Assembly: GCF_003255815.1 (NCBI RefSeq)
Contig: NC_037683.1
Span: 76,009,440-76,073,439, forward strand
Length of the DNA stretch: 64,000 nucleotides
Direction: 5' to 3'
Origin: Theropithecus gelada
Lineage: Eukaryota > Chordata > Mammalia > Primates > Cercopithecidae
In this document: positions 11,945 through 63,863 of the stretch, one piece after another
How the letters are laid out: every line of letters begins with the position of its first letter
Position numbering within the stretch: the stretch's first letter is position 1
The notes under the pieces: generated by a model
The model's database searches: none
Seen by the model: only the letters and a program-made list of their open reading frames with translations
Told to the model about the DNA's origin: nothing
Position numbers and translations under genes: made by a program

Positions 11945-13607
11945 TCAACTCCCACTTATGAGTGAGAACATGCAGTGTTTGGTTTTCTGTTCTTGTGTTA
12001 GTTTGCTGAGAATGATGATTTCCAGCTTCATCCATGTCCCTGCAAAGGACATGAACTCATCCATTTTTAGGGCTGCGTAGTATTCCATGGTGTATATGTG
12101 CCACATTTTCTTTATCCAGTCAATCGTTGATGGGCATTTGGGTTGGTTCTGAGTCTTTGCTATTGTGAACAGTGCTGCAGTAAACATACGTGTGCATGTG
12201 TCTTTATAGTAGAATGATTTATAATCCTTTAAGTATATACCCAGTAATGGGATTGCTGGGTCAAATGGTATTTCTAGTTCTAGATCCTTGAGGAATCCCC
12301 ACACTGTCTTCCACAATGGTTGAACTAATTTACACTCCCACCAACAGTATAAAAGCATTCCTATTTCTCCACATCCTCTCTAGCATCTGTTGTTTCTTTT
12401 TAATGATTGCCATTCTAACTGGTGTGAGATGGTATCTCATTGTGGTTTTGATTTGCATTTCTCTGACCAGTGATGATGAGCTTTTTTTTCATATGTTTGT
12501 TGGCTGCATAAATGTCTTCTTTTGAGAAGTGTCTGTTCATATCCTTTGCCCACTTTTTGATGGTTTTTTTTTTTTTCTTGTAAGTTTAAATTCTTTGTAA
12601 ATTTTGGATACTAGCCGTTTGTCAGATGGATAGATTGCAAAAATTTTCTCGACCATTCTCTAGGTTGCCTGTTCACTCTGATGTTAGTTTCTTTTGCTGT
12701 GCAGAAGCTCTTTAATTAGATCCCATTTGACTATTTTGGCTTCTGTTGCCATTGCTTTTGGTATTTTAGTCATGAAGTCTTTGCCTCTGCCTATGTCCTG
12801 AATGGTATTGCCTAGGTTTTCTTTCAGGTTTTTTATGGTAAGACTTTAATCCATCTTGGTTTTTGTATAAGGTGTAAAGAAGGGATCCAGTTTCAGCTTT
12901 ATGCATATGGCTAGCCAGTTTTTCCAACACTATTTATTAAATAGGGAATCCCTTCCTCATTGCTTGTTTTTGTCAGGTTTGTCAAAGATCAGATGGTTGC
13001 AGATGTGTGGTATTATTTCTGAGGCCTCTGTTCTGTTCCATTGGTCTATATCTCTGGTTTGGTACGAGTACCATGCTGTTTTTGTTACTGTGACCTTGTA
13101 GTATAGTTTGAAGTCAGGTAGTGTGATGCCTCTAGCTTTGTTCTTTTTCTTAGGATTGTCTCGGCTATGTGGGCTCTTTTTTGGTTCCATATGAAATTTA
13201 AAGTAGTTATTTCCAATTCTGTGAAGAAAGTCAATGGTAGCTTGATGGAGAGAGCATTGAATCTATAAATTACTTTGGGCAGTATGGTCATTTTCACCAT
13301 ACTGATTCTTCCTATCCACGAGCATGGAATGTTTTTCCATTTGTGTGTATCCCCTCATTTCCTTGAGCAGTGGTTTGTAGTTCTTGAAGAGGTCCTTCAC
13401 ATCCCTTGCAAGTTGTATTCCTAGGTATTTTATTGTCTTAGTGGCAGTTGTGAATGGGAGTTCACTTATAATTTGGCTGTCATTGGTGTATAGGAATGCT
13501 TGTGATTTTTGCACATTGATTTTGTATCCTGAGGCTTTGCTGAAGTTGCTTATCAGCTTAAGGAGATTTTGGTCTGAGACTATAGGGTTTTCTAAATATA
13601 CAATCAT
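11945..13607 (-). pseudogene. L1 ORF2p relic, 3' part (post-RT and C-terminal region)
   Basis: Several frames cover the ORF2 C-terminal half: [20 protein letters not shown] right at the deletion junction, [36 protein letters not shown], and MLLYCWWECKLVQPLWKTVW with [13 protein letters not shown]. Stops and shifts separate them. The catalytic FADD motif is absent. Confidence 0.85.
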
Positions 13608-13849
13608 GTTGATCTAATGTTGACAGGGGGTGTTAAAGTCTCCCACCATTATTGTTTGGGAATCTAAGTCTTTGTAGGTCTCTAAGAACTTTATAAATCT
13701 GGGTGCTCCTGTTTTGGGTACATATATATTTAGGATAGTTAGCTCTTCTTGTTGCATTGATCCCTTTACCATTATGTAATGCCTTTCTTTATCCCTTTTG
13801 ATCTTTGTTTAAAGTCTGTTTTATCAGAAACTAGGATTGCAACTCGTTT

Positions 13850-14053
13850 TTATTTTTGCTTTCCATTTTCTTGGTAAATATTCCTACATCCCTTTATTTT
13901 GAGCCTATGTGTGTCTTTGCACGTGAGATGAGTCTCCTGAATACAGCACACTGATGAGTCTTGACTCTGTCCAGTTTGCCAGTCTGTGTCTTTTAATTGG
14001 GGCATTAGTCCATTTACATTTAATATTGTTATGTGTGAATTTGATCCTGTCAT
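13850..14053 (-). pseudogene. L1 ORF2p relic, endonuclease start
   Basis: Starts at the usual ORF2 ATG (MTGSNSHITIL) and includes CCIQETHLTCKDTHRLKIKG of the endonuclease, then stops after 67 codons. The rest of ORF2 is out of frame and internally deleted. Confidence 0.8.
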
Positions 14054-14116
14054 TATGATGCTAGCTGGTTATTTTGCCCATTAGTTGATGCAGTTTCTTC
14101 ATACTCTTGATGGCCT

Positions 14117-14446
14117 TTACAATTTGGTATGTTTTTGCAGTGGCTGGTACCAGTTGTTCGTTTCCATGTTTAGTGCTTCCTTCAGGAGCTCTTGTAAGGC
14201 AGGCCTAGTGGTGACAAATCTCTTGGCATTTGCTTGTCTGTAAAGGACTTTATTTCTCCTTTGCTTATGAAGCTTGGTTTGGCTGGATATGAAATTCTGG
14301 GTTGAAAATTCTTTAAGAATGTTGAATATGGGCCCCCACTCTCTTCTGGCTTGTAGAATTTCTGCCAAGAGATCTGCTGTTAGTCTGATGGGCTTCCCTT
14401 TGTGGGTAACCCGACCTTTCTCTCTGCCTAATATTTTTTCCTTCAT
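14117..14446 (-). pseudogene. L1 ORF1p relic (C-terminal part)
   Basis: Open stretch matching the L1 ORF1 RNA-binding C-terminus (KGKPIRLTADLLAEILQARR, FVTTRPALQELLKEALNMET). The upstream ORF1 frame is broken, so this is a fragment of a dead gene. Confidence 0.8.
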
Positions 14447-16542
14447 TTCAACCTTGGTGGATTTGACAATTATGTGTCTTGGGGTTGCTCTACTTGAGGA
14501 GTGTCTTTGCGGTGTTCTCTGTATTTCCTGAATTGAATGTTGGCCTGCCTTGCTAGGTTGGGGAAGTTCTCCTGGATAATATCCTGAAGAGTGTTTTCCA
14601 ACTTGGTTCCATTCTCCTTGTTGCTTTCAGGTACACCATTCAAACGTAGATTTGGCCTTTTCACGTAGTCCCATATTTCTTGGAGGCTTTGTTTCTTTTC
14701 ACTCTTTTTTCTCTAATCTTGTCTTCTTGCTTTATTTCATTGAGCTGATCTTCAGTCTCTGATATCAGTTCAGCTATTGATACATGTGTATGCTTCATGA
14801 AGTTCTCGTGCTGTTTTTTTCAGCTCCATCAGGTCATTTATATTCTTCTCTAAACTGGTTATTCTAGTTAGCAATTTGTCTAACCTTTTTTCAAGGTTCT
14901 TAGCTTCCTTCCATTGGGTTAGAGCATGCTCTTTTAGCTTGGAGGAGTTTGTTATTATCCACCTTCTGAAGTTCTGTCAATTCGTCAAACTCATTTTCTG
15001 TCCAGTTCTGTTCCCTTGTTGGCGAGGAGTTGTGATCCTTCGGAGGAGAAGAGGTGATCTGCTTTTTGGAATTTTCAGCCTTTTTGTGCTGGTTTCTCCC
15101 ATCTTTGTGGATTTATCTACCTACCTTTGGTCTTTGAAGTTAGTGACCTTCAGCTGGGATCTCTTGACTGGACGTCCTTTTTGTTGATGTTGATACTATT
15201 CATTTCTGTTTGGTAGTTTTCCTTCTTACATTCAGGCCCTCTGCTGCAGACTGGCGAAGGCTGCAGAACAGCAAAGATTGCTGCCTGTTCCTTCCTCTGG
15301 AAGCTTCGTCCCACAGGGGGACCCACCAGATGTCAGCTAGAGCTCTCCTGTATGAGGTGTCTGTTGGCCCCTACTGGGAGGACCAACTTGAGGAGTCAAT
15401 CTGTCCTTTAGCAGAGCTCAAATGCTGTACTGGGAGATCCACTGCTGTCTTCAGAGCTGCCAGGCAGGGACGTTTGTCTGCTGAAGCTGCGCCCACAACT
15501 GCCCTTTCCCCAAAGTGCTGTGTCCCAGAGAGGTAGGGGTTTTATCTGTTAGTCCCTGACTGGGACTGCTGCCTTTTTTCAGAGTTGCCATGCCCAGAGA
15601 GGAGGGAATCTAGAGAGGCAGTCGGCCTTGCTGAGCTGCAGTGGGCTCCATCCAGTTTGAACTTCCCGGCGGCTTTGTTAACACTGTGAGGGTAAAACTG
15701 CCTACTCAAGTCTCAGCAATGGTGGACGCCCCTCCCCCTACCACATTTGAGCATCCCAGGTCGAGCTCAGACTGCTGTGCCAACAATGAGAATTTCAAGC
15801 CAGTGGATCTTAGCTTGCTGGGCTCCGTTGGGATGGGACCCGCCAAGCCAGACCCATTGGCTCCCTGGCTTCAGCCCCCTTTCCAGGGGAGTGAATGGTT
15901 CTGTCTCACTGGTGTTCCAGGCACCACTGGGGTATGAAAATAAAACTGCGGCTAGCTTGGTGTCTGCCCAAAACAGGCGCCCAGTTTTATGCTGGAAAAC
16001 CAGGGCCCTGGTGGCATGGGCACTGGAGGGAATCTCCTGGTCTGTGGGACACAAAGACTGTGGGAAAAGCACAGTATCTGGGCTAGACTGCAAGATATAG
16101 TCCCTAATGGCTTCCCTTGGCTGGGAAAGGGAGTTCCCCAACCCCTTGTGCTTCCCAGGTAAGGCAACTAACCACCCTGCTTTGGCTTACCCTCACTGGG
16201 CTGCACCCACTGTCCAACCAGTCCTAATGAGATGAACCAGGTACCTCAGTTGGAAATGCAGAAATCACCCACCTTCTGTTGATCTCGCTGGGAGCTGCAG
16301 ACTGGAGTTGTTCCTATTCAGCCATCTTGCCAGCAATCCCAGTTATGGCTCTTAATGTCTCTTTTTAGTTGAGATACTTAGGGATTTTTGGGGTGTATCA
16401 GTGTATTTTTTGATACTTCCATATTTGATTTGTAAAAATAAAACATGTTGGTAATAATTTCTTTTCTTTCTCCAACTTGGCTCTACACCATGACCAAATG
16501 GAATTTATGCCAGGAATGCAAGGTTGGCTTAATATTAGAAAG

Positions 16543-16833
16543 TTGGCCAAGCGCGGTGGCACATGCGCACTTTGGAAGGCCAAGGTGGGTGAATTGCTTA
16601 AGCCCAGGAATTTGAGACTGGCCTGGACAACATGGCAAAACCTTGACTCTACCAAAAACACAAAAATTAGCAGGGCATGGTGGTGTGTGCTTGTGGGTCC
16701 AACTACTATAGAAACTGAGGTAGGAGGATGGCTTGAGCTCAGCAGGTTGAGGCTGCAGCAAGCCGTCAATAATGACTGTGCCACTTCCTTCCAGCATGGG
16801 TGACACAGCAAAACTCTGTCTTAAAACAAAAAC
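16543..16833 (+). repeat. Alu, sense, inside the older L1
   Basis: It begins GGCCAAGCGCGGTGGC and lacks the usual CTGTAATCCCAG segment of the left arm. It ends in an A-rich tail near 16833. No clear target duplication was found. Confidence 0.8.
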
Positions 16834-18329
16834 ATTTGAAAATCAGTGTAATGTACCATATTAGTAGAATAAAGGACAAAACCCACATGACTACTTCAAT
16901 AGATGCAATGTTTGTTGTTGAGTGTTTTTATCATGGGAGGGTTTTGGGTTTTGTAAAAGACAAACTACACAGAAGGGAACATCCTCAACCAGATAAAGGT
17001 TATCTATGAAAAACCCACAGCTAGCATCATAATTAGTGATGAAAGAAAGCTTCTCCCTAAGATCAGAAAACAAGGATGTCCACTATTGCCACTTAAGAAG
17101 CACTGTACTGGTGGCTCTACCCAGGACAGTGTGGCAGGAGAAAGAAAGAAAAGGCATCCAGATTGAAAAGGAAGACTTTAAACTATCTCTGGTTGCAAAC
17201 AACATGAACTTCAATGTAGAAAATCCTAAGGAATCCACAAAAAAGAAGTTTGGTGTTGCATAATGCAATGTCAATATACAGAAGCAATTGTATTTATATA
17301 CACAATCCAAAAACAGAAAATTCCATTTTTTTTACAATAGCATTAATAATGCTTAGGAATAAATCTAACAAAAGTATGAAACTTACCAAAAACTATAATC
17401 CATTGTTAAAAGACCTTAAGAACCCAATAAATGGGTGCACGGGTGCAGCCCAACAAGCGAGAGCTGAAGCAGGGCAGGGCATCACCCCACCTGGGAAGCA
17501 CAAGGGGGAAGGGAATTCCTTTTCCTAGCCAAAGGAAATTGAGACACACAACACCTGGAAAATCAGGTAACTTCTACCCTAATACTGTGCTTTACCAAGG
17601 GTCTTAGCAAACGGCACACCAGGAGATAGATTGTATCCCACACGTGGCCCAGAGGGTCCCAAGCCCACAGAGCCTCCGTCATTGCTAGCACAGCAGTCTG
17701 AGATCTAACTGCAAGGTGACAGCGAGGCTGGGGGAGGGGCGCCCACCATTGCTGAGGCTTAAGTAGGTAAACAAAGCTGCCGGGAAGCTTGAATTGGGTG
17801 GAGCCCACCACAGCTCAAGGAGGCTGGCCTGCCTCTGTAGACTCCTCCTCTGGGGACAGGGCATAGCTAAACAAAAAGCAGCAGAACCGTGGGAGAGGTA
17901 AATGCCCCTGTCTGACAGCTTTGAAGAGAGCCATGGATCTCCCAGCATGGAGGTTGAGAGCTGAGAACGGACAGACTGCCTGCTCAAGTGGGTCCCTGAC
18001 CCCTGAGTAGCCTAACTGGGAGACATCCCCCACTAGGTGCAGCTGACACCTCACACCTCACACAGTGGGGTACACCCTGGAGACGAAGCTTCCAGAGCAA
18101 GAATCAGACAGCAACACTCACTGTTCAGCAATATTCTATCTTCTGCAGCCTCAGCTGCTGATACCCAGGCAAACAGAGTCTGGAGTGGATCTCAAGCAAA
18201 CTCTAACAGACCTGCAGCTGAGGGTCCTGACTGTTAGAAGGAAAACTAACAAACAGAAAGGACACCCACACCAAAACCCCATCAGAACATCACCATCATC
18301 AAAGACCAAAGGCAGATAAAACCACAAAG

Positions 18330-19330
18330 ATGGGGAAAAAGCAGTGCAGAAAAGCTGGAAATTCAAAAAATCAGAGTGCATCTCCGCCTCCAAAGGAACA
18401 CAGCTCATAGCCAACAACGGAACAAAGCTGGACGGAGAATGACTTTGACGAGTCGAGAGAAGAAGGTTTCAGTCGATCAAACTTCTCAGAGCTAAAGGAG
18501 GAACTATGTAACCAGTGCAAAGAAACTAAAAACCTTGAAAAAAGATTTGACGAATGGCTAACTAGAATAACCAATGTAGCGAAGTCCTTAAAAGAACTGA
18601 TAGAGATGAAAAGCGTAACACGAGAACTATGCGACAAATGCACAAGCTTCAGTAACCGACTCGATCAACTGGAAGAAAGAGTATCAGCGATTGAAGAGCA
18701 AATGAATGAAATGAAGTGAGAAGAGACGTCTAGAGAAAAAGAGAGTAAAAAGAAATGAACAAAGTCTCCAAGAAATATGGGATTATGTGAAAAGACCAAA
18801 TCTACGTCTGATTGGTGTGCCTGAAAGTGACGGGGAAAATGGAACCAAGTTGGAAAACACTCTGCAGGATATCATCCAGGAGAACTTCCCCGGCCTAGTA
18901 AGGCAGGCTTACATTCAAATTGAGGAAATACAGACAATGCCACAAAGATACTCCTCGAGAAGAGCAACAGCAAGACACATAATTGTCAGATTCACCAAAG
19001 TTGAAATGAAGGAAAAAATGTTAAGGGCAGCCAGAGAGAAAGGTCAGGTTACACACAAAGGGCAGCCCATCAGACTAACAGCAGATCTCTTGGCAGAAAC
19101 AAGCCAGAAGAGAGTGGGGGCCAATATTCAACATTCTTAAAGAATTTTCAACCCAGAATTTCATATTCAGCCAAACTAAGTTTTACTAGTGAAGGAGAAA
19201 TAAAATCCTTTACAGACAGGCAAATGCTTAGAGATTTTGTCACCACCAGGCCTGCCCTACAAGAGCTCCTGAAGGAAGCACTAAACATGGAAAGGAACAA
19301 CAGGTACCAGCCATTGCAAAAACATGCCAA
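18330..19330 (+). pseudogene. L1 ORF1p relic
   Basis: The start codon at 18330 sits in the usual AAAGATGGGG context. The frame stops after 26 codons (TAG at 18408). A later open part from 18787 encodes MKRPNLRLIGVPESDGENGT, LQDIIQENFP and KGQPIRLTADLLAET, the RNA-recognition and C-terminal region. It is then thrown out of frame by a loss of about 5 bases near 19100. Not functional. Confidence 0.88.
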
Positions 19331-19397
19331 ATTGTAAAGACCATCGATGCTAGGAAGAAACTGCATCAACTAACGAGCAAAATAACCAGCTAATATC

Positions 19398-23185
<3,788 letters not shown>

Positions 23186-24862
23186 ACAATGAGATCACTT
23201 GGACACAGGAAGGGGAACATCACACACTGGGTCCTATTGTGGGGAGGGGGTAGCAGGGAGGGATAGCATTAGGAGATATACCTAATGTAAATGATGAGTT
23301 AATGGGTGCAGCACACCAACATGGCACATGTATACATAAGTAACAAACCTGCATATTGTGCACATGTACCCTAGAACTTAAAGTATAATAATAATAAATT
23401 CTGAGCTCATTTATAATAAATTCAGTTTTTCAAAAAAAGAAACGCAATAAATGGAAAGACATCTCACGTTCATGGACTGGAAGACTTAATATGGCAATAT
23501 TCTCCACATTGCTTTATGTCAGGAATACAACGCTTATGAAAATCCCAACTGCCTTTATTTTAGTATGGAAATTGACAAGCTGATCCTAAAATTCATATGG
23601 AAATACAAGAGACCTAGAATAGCCAAAACAGCCTAGAAGAAAAAAACTTAGGACTCCCACTTTCAAAATTTCCTACAAAGCAACAGAAATCAAGGCAATG
23701 TGGTATTGGCATAAGAAGATATTATAGATCAGCCTGATACAATTAAGAGTCTATAAATAAACCCATACATCTATAGTTTTTTGACAATGGGAAAAAAATC
23801 TTTTCCATAAATGGTGCTCTGACAATTGAATAGCAACATGTTAGATGAAGTCAGATCTCTCTTGCATACCATATACGAAGATTAACACAAAATGGATCAA
23901 GACCTAAATGTAGGAGATACAACTATAAAATTCTTAAAACTTAGTCATAAATATTCATAACCCTGGATTAGGCACAAGCAACCGAAGAAAAAATAAGTTG
24001 GACTTAAAATGAAAAACAGTGTTTAAAACGACACTATCAAGAAAGTGAAATGATTGAGAGTCTGTGTGATTGTAATCGCATGGTGACAACACTCAATCTA
24101 AATCAGACCTCTGTTGTATTCTCACCAATTTTTTTTTTTTTTTAAAGCAGTATTTAATGGGTACATTTTAGAGTCTTCCATTTTGTGTGGAATTAGGGGA
24201 GCTTCAAATGCTGTAATTAACATTTTTTTAAAAAAAACTTGAATATTGAAACCTAAAAAAGTGAAAAGCCCACAGAATGAAGAAATACTTGCAATTTAGA
24301 TGTACATAAGAGTACTATTCAGAATACATAAAGAACTACAGCAAATCAACAATGAAATGATCTAATGAAACAGACATTTTTCTTCAAAAATAGGCAAATG
24401 GCTAATAATCCTATGGGAAGATGTACATTAACCATTAAGTAAATTAAAATCTAAACTATGGTGAGATACTACTTCATATACAACTTGGATGGCTACAGCC
24501 AAAATAAACAACATGTTTTGATGCCAAGAAGTGAGATAGAAAAGTCCATATACTGTATGTTTCCATTTACATGAAATGTCCAGGATAGGCAAATCTGAAA
24601 GCATATTTAGGAAAATGGGAAAAAGTCAAAGTACTTTTTAATCCCACTTATTAGAAATGACGCCTAGGTTCCTCTATACTTACATGTAAAATTTTGTTTG
24701 CTTGGTGGGTATCTTATGGTATACATAATTTTCTGTCATTCCTTCATTATATTTTGAACATTTTCCATGTCATCAACATGGGCTGTTTCCGCCAATTATT
24801 TTATTGTCAGGCATCTAGGATGTTGCCAACTCTTGATGCTCTCATTCTAAATCTACATATAA

Positions 24863-25179
<317 letters not shown>

Positions 25180-25299
25180 TAAATAAATATTTTAAATAAA
25201 TCTGTCTGAATTTCATTTCATAAGGAAAATTCTAAGAAGCAGAATTATATAATGAAAAGATGATTTTTGTGGCTTTTGTTAACCTGAGATGATGAATAA

Positions 25300-27618
25300 A
25301 CCAAAGTTTGTGTAATGGTTTTATTGCCCTTTATCAAGGGGAAAAAAATACACATTACAGAAATAGCAGCAACTTTAATTACAAGCAAAGGTTGATTTTA
25401 TTCCCACACCCCAATGACGACTTCTTTTGGTTTCAGCAAATAATTTATTAATAAATGCATCTAGTAAACCTCAAATAGTTATACCGAATATTTAAATTCA
25501 TTGGCTAAAATTATGGCTTAAACAGTTGATATGTGAACCAAACAACACAACAAAATAAAAATGGGTTTTTAAAAATTAAAGTATATAACAAATAAATTAC
25601 CAAATTTTCTGTGAACCTGCCAACCTTCTTGCCTTGGGGCCTCCTATCTCTATTAGTTGTAAAAGAATATTGTATAAAAGAGAAGATTCATTTACGGCCT
25701 AACCCACAGGAATACAGTTACCTTACTGGTGCCCTGCTTTCAAGAATGTGAGATGAACTCAGCAGCACAGTGTTTTATTCCAGATACTTGAAAAGATCAC
25801 AGCTCTTTATAATGGTAAATCATTTTTATTGACTGAATGTTCACACCAAACACAAAAGCAATGCTGGTTCTTCTCCACCAGGACAGGAGAAGAGAGTTCA
25901 GTTTAGTTTCTTGCTGGGCTGCATGTACTCACATGCAAAACATTATCTTAAGATTCAGGGAAAGGTGGTTTGAAATAAAGACTTAAATAAAAATAGCACC
26001 AGAAGGACCAGGTACCAATAATCACATACTCCACCCATTCGGGAGTTTTATTTTATGAAATATTATTGCACTTGTAATGTAAAAAGTAAATGATAGTAAA
26101 TTACCCAACTCAGTAATTTTAAATACTTTGATGCATTCTGAACTAAGCAGTTTCAAAATGGTTTTGAGTTTCTCTTCAAAGGAAACCTGGCTAAGACAAC
26201 TAAATCTAGCCATTTACTTTAAAAAGCAAGGAGAGAGGACCAAGTTTTGTTTCTAAACTACAATTGCACTATGAGAAAAGAGGCTGTTTTAGATAGTGGT
26301 ACGAATTTGGTCCACATCAAATACATCGTTATTATAAAAATAAACAAGTTTGTTTTTTGTAAAAAATAACATTGCATTCCTTGTTCAAATTGCACAGTAC
26401 AAACAAGCTGTCTTAATACTGTTATAAGGTAATTAGAATTACATACAGTGGATGGGTGTTTAATCTAAAGCAATTAAGGAGTATGCAGTTGTTTTCATAA
26501 TGTATGAAAACAAATTTAAGTCATTTCTAGAATTACATAAAATATTTTAAGTTTACAATGAAGAATGTATTCTTTACACACTAATTTTTAGTAGCCGTGA
26601 TAATACAGGATTCAGCAGTCTATTTACATAGAAGTCCATCTTTATTCAATTTACAAAAGCAATAAATAAGAAACTACGTTAATTTGCACAAAACCTGCTG
26701 CATTTCATGATCAGTGTGACCATTTCTGTTACTTCATGACCAACCCAATAAACCTGTCTTCCTCAGTTTTGCAGAGGAGCAAGCCCTGTCTTTGTATGTG
26801 TAGACATGCAGAATCCAGCATTAAAACCTTGCAAATTATAATACAAGTCCTAAAAATATGAACAGTGCCTTTGAGTATATTTACACAAGAGTATTCACAA
26901 AAAGATACTGTTCTTTAATACAAAATAGTTTAGTGGTATCTAACAGCATAATTGAGAAGAACCCCCCTCAGACCTCTGCCCACATTGATCTAATGAGAAT
27001 CAAGCTTGCTAAAACAAGCACATTAACTCATAGGTAAATAGCTTCCATCAATTCTGGACTGGGACTTAACTGGCTAGTAAAGCCAAGGAGAATGTTTCCA
27101 TCACACTGGCACATATTGTGCCCCAGGGTAGGTATCTATTCAGGAGGACTGATTAAGGAGTCCAGCTCTATCCAAGGGAGCAAACAGGTAGCTCAAGTAC
27201 CTGATAAACTACAGCAAGCACCTTAGCATTTATTTTTTAAAAAGCAGTCTGGACATAATGCAGAACTGGGAAACGTGAGAAGATGTAAGTAGTGAAAAAG
27301 TAAGCTCACCTGGGGCAAAACAATTCCTGTGGTTTAAAAGCTACCAACCTTTGAGTAAAACCAAAATATTCTCATGTACATCTGTACAATACTTTTCACT
27401 GCAGCTTAAAAATTTTTTATGAAAGATGCTTTATATCACATTTTTATGGAGTCAAAAAGATTTCTTAGACAAGAAAGAATTATTTAAAATCTAATAATAC
27501 TTACCAAAGAGTCTCTGAACTGAGTTCTCCTGTTAAATCATCGAACTGTGTTACAACATACTGAGTTGCACGCTGCTGCTAATTAATACTGCCCCTTTGT
27601 GACAGAACCTCGCTGTTG
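25300..27618 (-). other. RIC1: RIC1 3' untranslated region (inferred)
   Basis: About 2.3 kb after the RIC1 stop is AT-rich and has no Alu, L1 or LTR that I recognise. It is bounded to the left by an L1/Alu block. Several minus-strand AATAAA motifs occur (plus-strand TTTATT near 25320, 25398, 25443 and 25830), so alternative poly(A) sites are plausible. The far end at about 25300 is an inference from the last of these. Confidence 0.6.
25320..25325 (-). terminator. RIC1: Candidate distal RIC1 polyadenylation signal
   Basis: Plus-strand TTTATT reads AATAAA on the RIC1 strand. It is the signal furthest from the stop codon before old L1 and Alu sequence begins. Other copies upstream could serve shorter transcripts. 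Confidence 0.4.
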
Positions 27619-62760
<35,142 letters not shown>

Positions 62761-62965
62761 TTATGTTCTGCTGGTGGGAGTGTAAACTAGAACAAAACCA
62801 TTTTGTCAATAAGTTGCAGTCATCTCATAAATTTGAACAAAGGCATATTCTAATCTAGCAATTTCACTTCCAGATATATCCCAGAAATTATTGTCTAATG
62901 TTTACTTGAGATATGGACAATGTCCATTGTACTACTGTGTATAATTTTTAAAAAAGGAAATAGCC

Positions 62966-63310
<345 letters not shown>

Positions 63311-63404
63311 TTATTTGGCTGTAGTACATATGGTGTAGCAATATAATACTATACCATACAGCACTGAAAATGAATGAACTTTAGCCACATGGATAGCGGA
63401 TACC

Positions 63405-63809
63405 GTTAACCCTTGAACAATGTGGATCTGAACTGCACAGGCCCACTTATACATGTATTTTCTTCTGCCTCTGCCACCCCTGACATACCTCCTTTTCCTC
63501 AAGCCTACTCAACATGAACACAGTGAGAATGAAGACTTTTAGGATGACCCACTTCCACTTAATCAATAGTAAGTACATTATTTCTTCCTTATAATTTTCT
63601 TAATAATCTTTTCTCTAGCTTAGTTTATTGTAAGAATACAATATATAATATTAGTATATATAACATGGAAAGTATGTGTTAATTGTAAGGTTTCAATAGT
63701 ACGTTATTAGTAGTTAAAAGTCTTTGGGGAGTCAAAAGTTACACGCAAATTTTCAAATGTGTTGGGGGGTTGGTACCTCTAACCCCTGGGCTGTTCAACG
63801 GTCAACAGT
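63405..63809. mobile_element. Tigger-type non-autonomous DNA transposon
   Basis: Inverted ends GTTAACCCTTGAACAATGTG and GGCTGTTCAACGGTCAACAG. Inner text (AGTCAAAAGTTACACGCAAA, TTTTCTCTAGCTTAGTTTAT) is that of a Tigger3/MER-type element. No transposase frame. Confidence 0.7.
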
Positions 63810-63830
63810 ATATACATTTAAGAGATAAAA

Positions 63831-63863
63831 TATATATACACACACACACAAGTGTGTGTGTGT
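63831..63863. repeat. TA/CA/GT tract forming a near-perfect inverted repeat
   Basis: TATATACACACACACACA followed at once by AGTGTGTGTGTGTA. The CA and GT halves are complementary arms of about 13 bases. Confidence 0.85.

Larger units (their letters stand above)
11698..16340 (-). mobile_element. L1 (L1PA/L1PB grade), antisense, 5' end present, ORF2 deleted inside
   Basis: Minus-strand L1 running from its 5' UTR start (GGCAAGATGGCTGAATAGGA on the minus strand, near 16331) to its 3' end near 11725. It is flanked by an exact 13-bp duplication AGTTATGGCTCTT (11685-11697 and 16341-16353). Length is about 4.64 kb rather than about 6 kb: at 13607/13608 the endonuclease part of ORF2 joins sequence just after the FADD motif, so the rest of the endonuclease and most of the reverse transcriptase are missing. 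ORF1 and ORF2 relics also have stops. It cannot move on its own. Confidence 0.92.

Noticed and set aside
15210..16141. Open frames of 98-124 codons on both strands
   Set aside because: This is the GC-rich 5' UTR of the antisense L1, where chance open frames are common.
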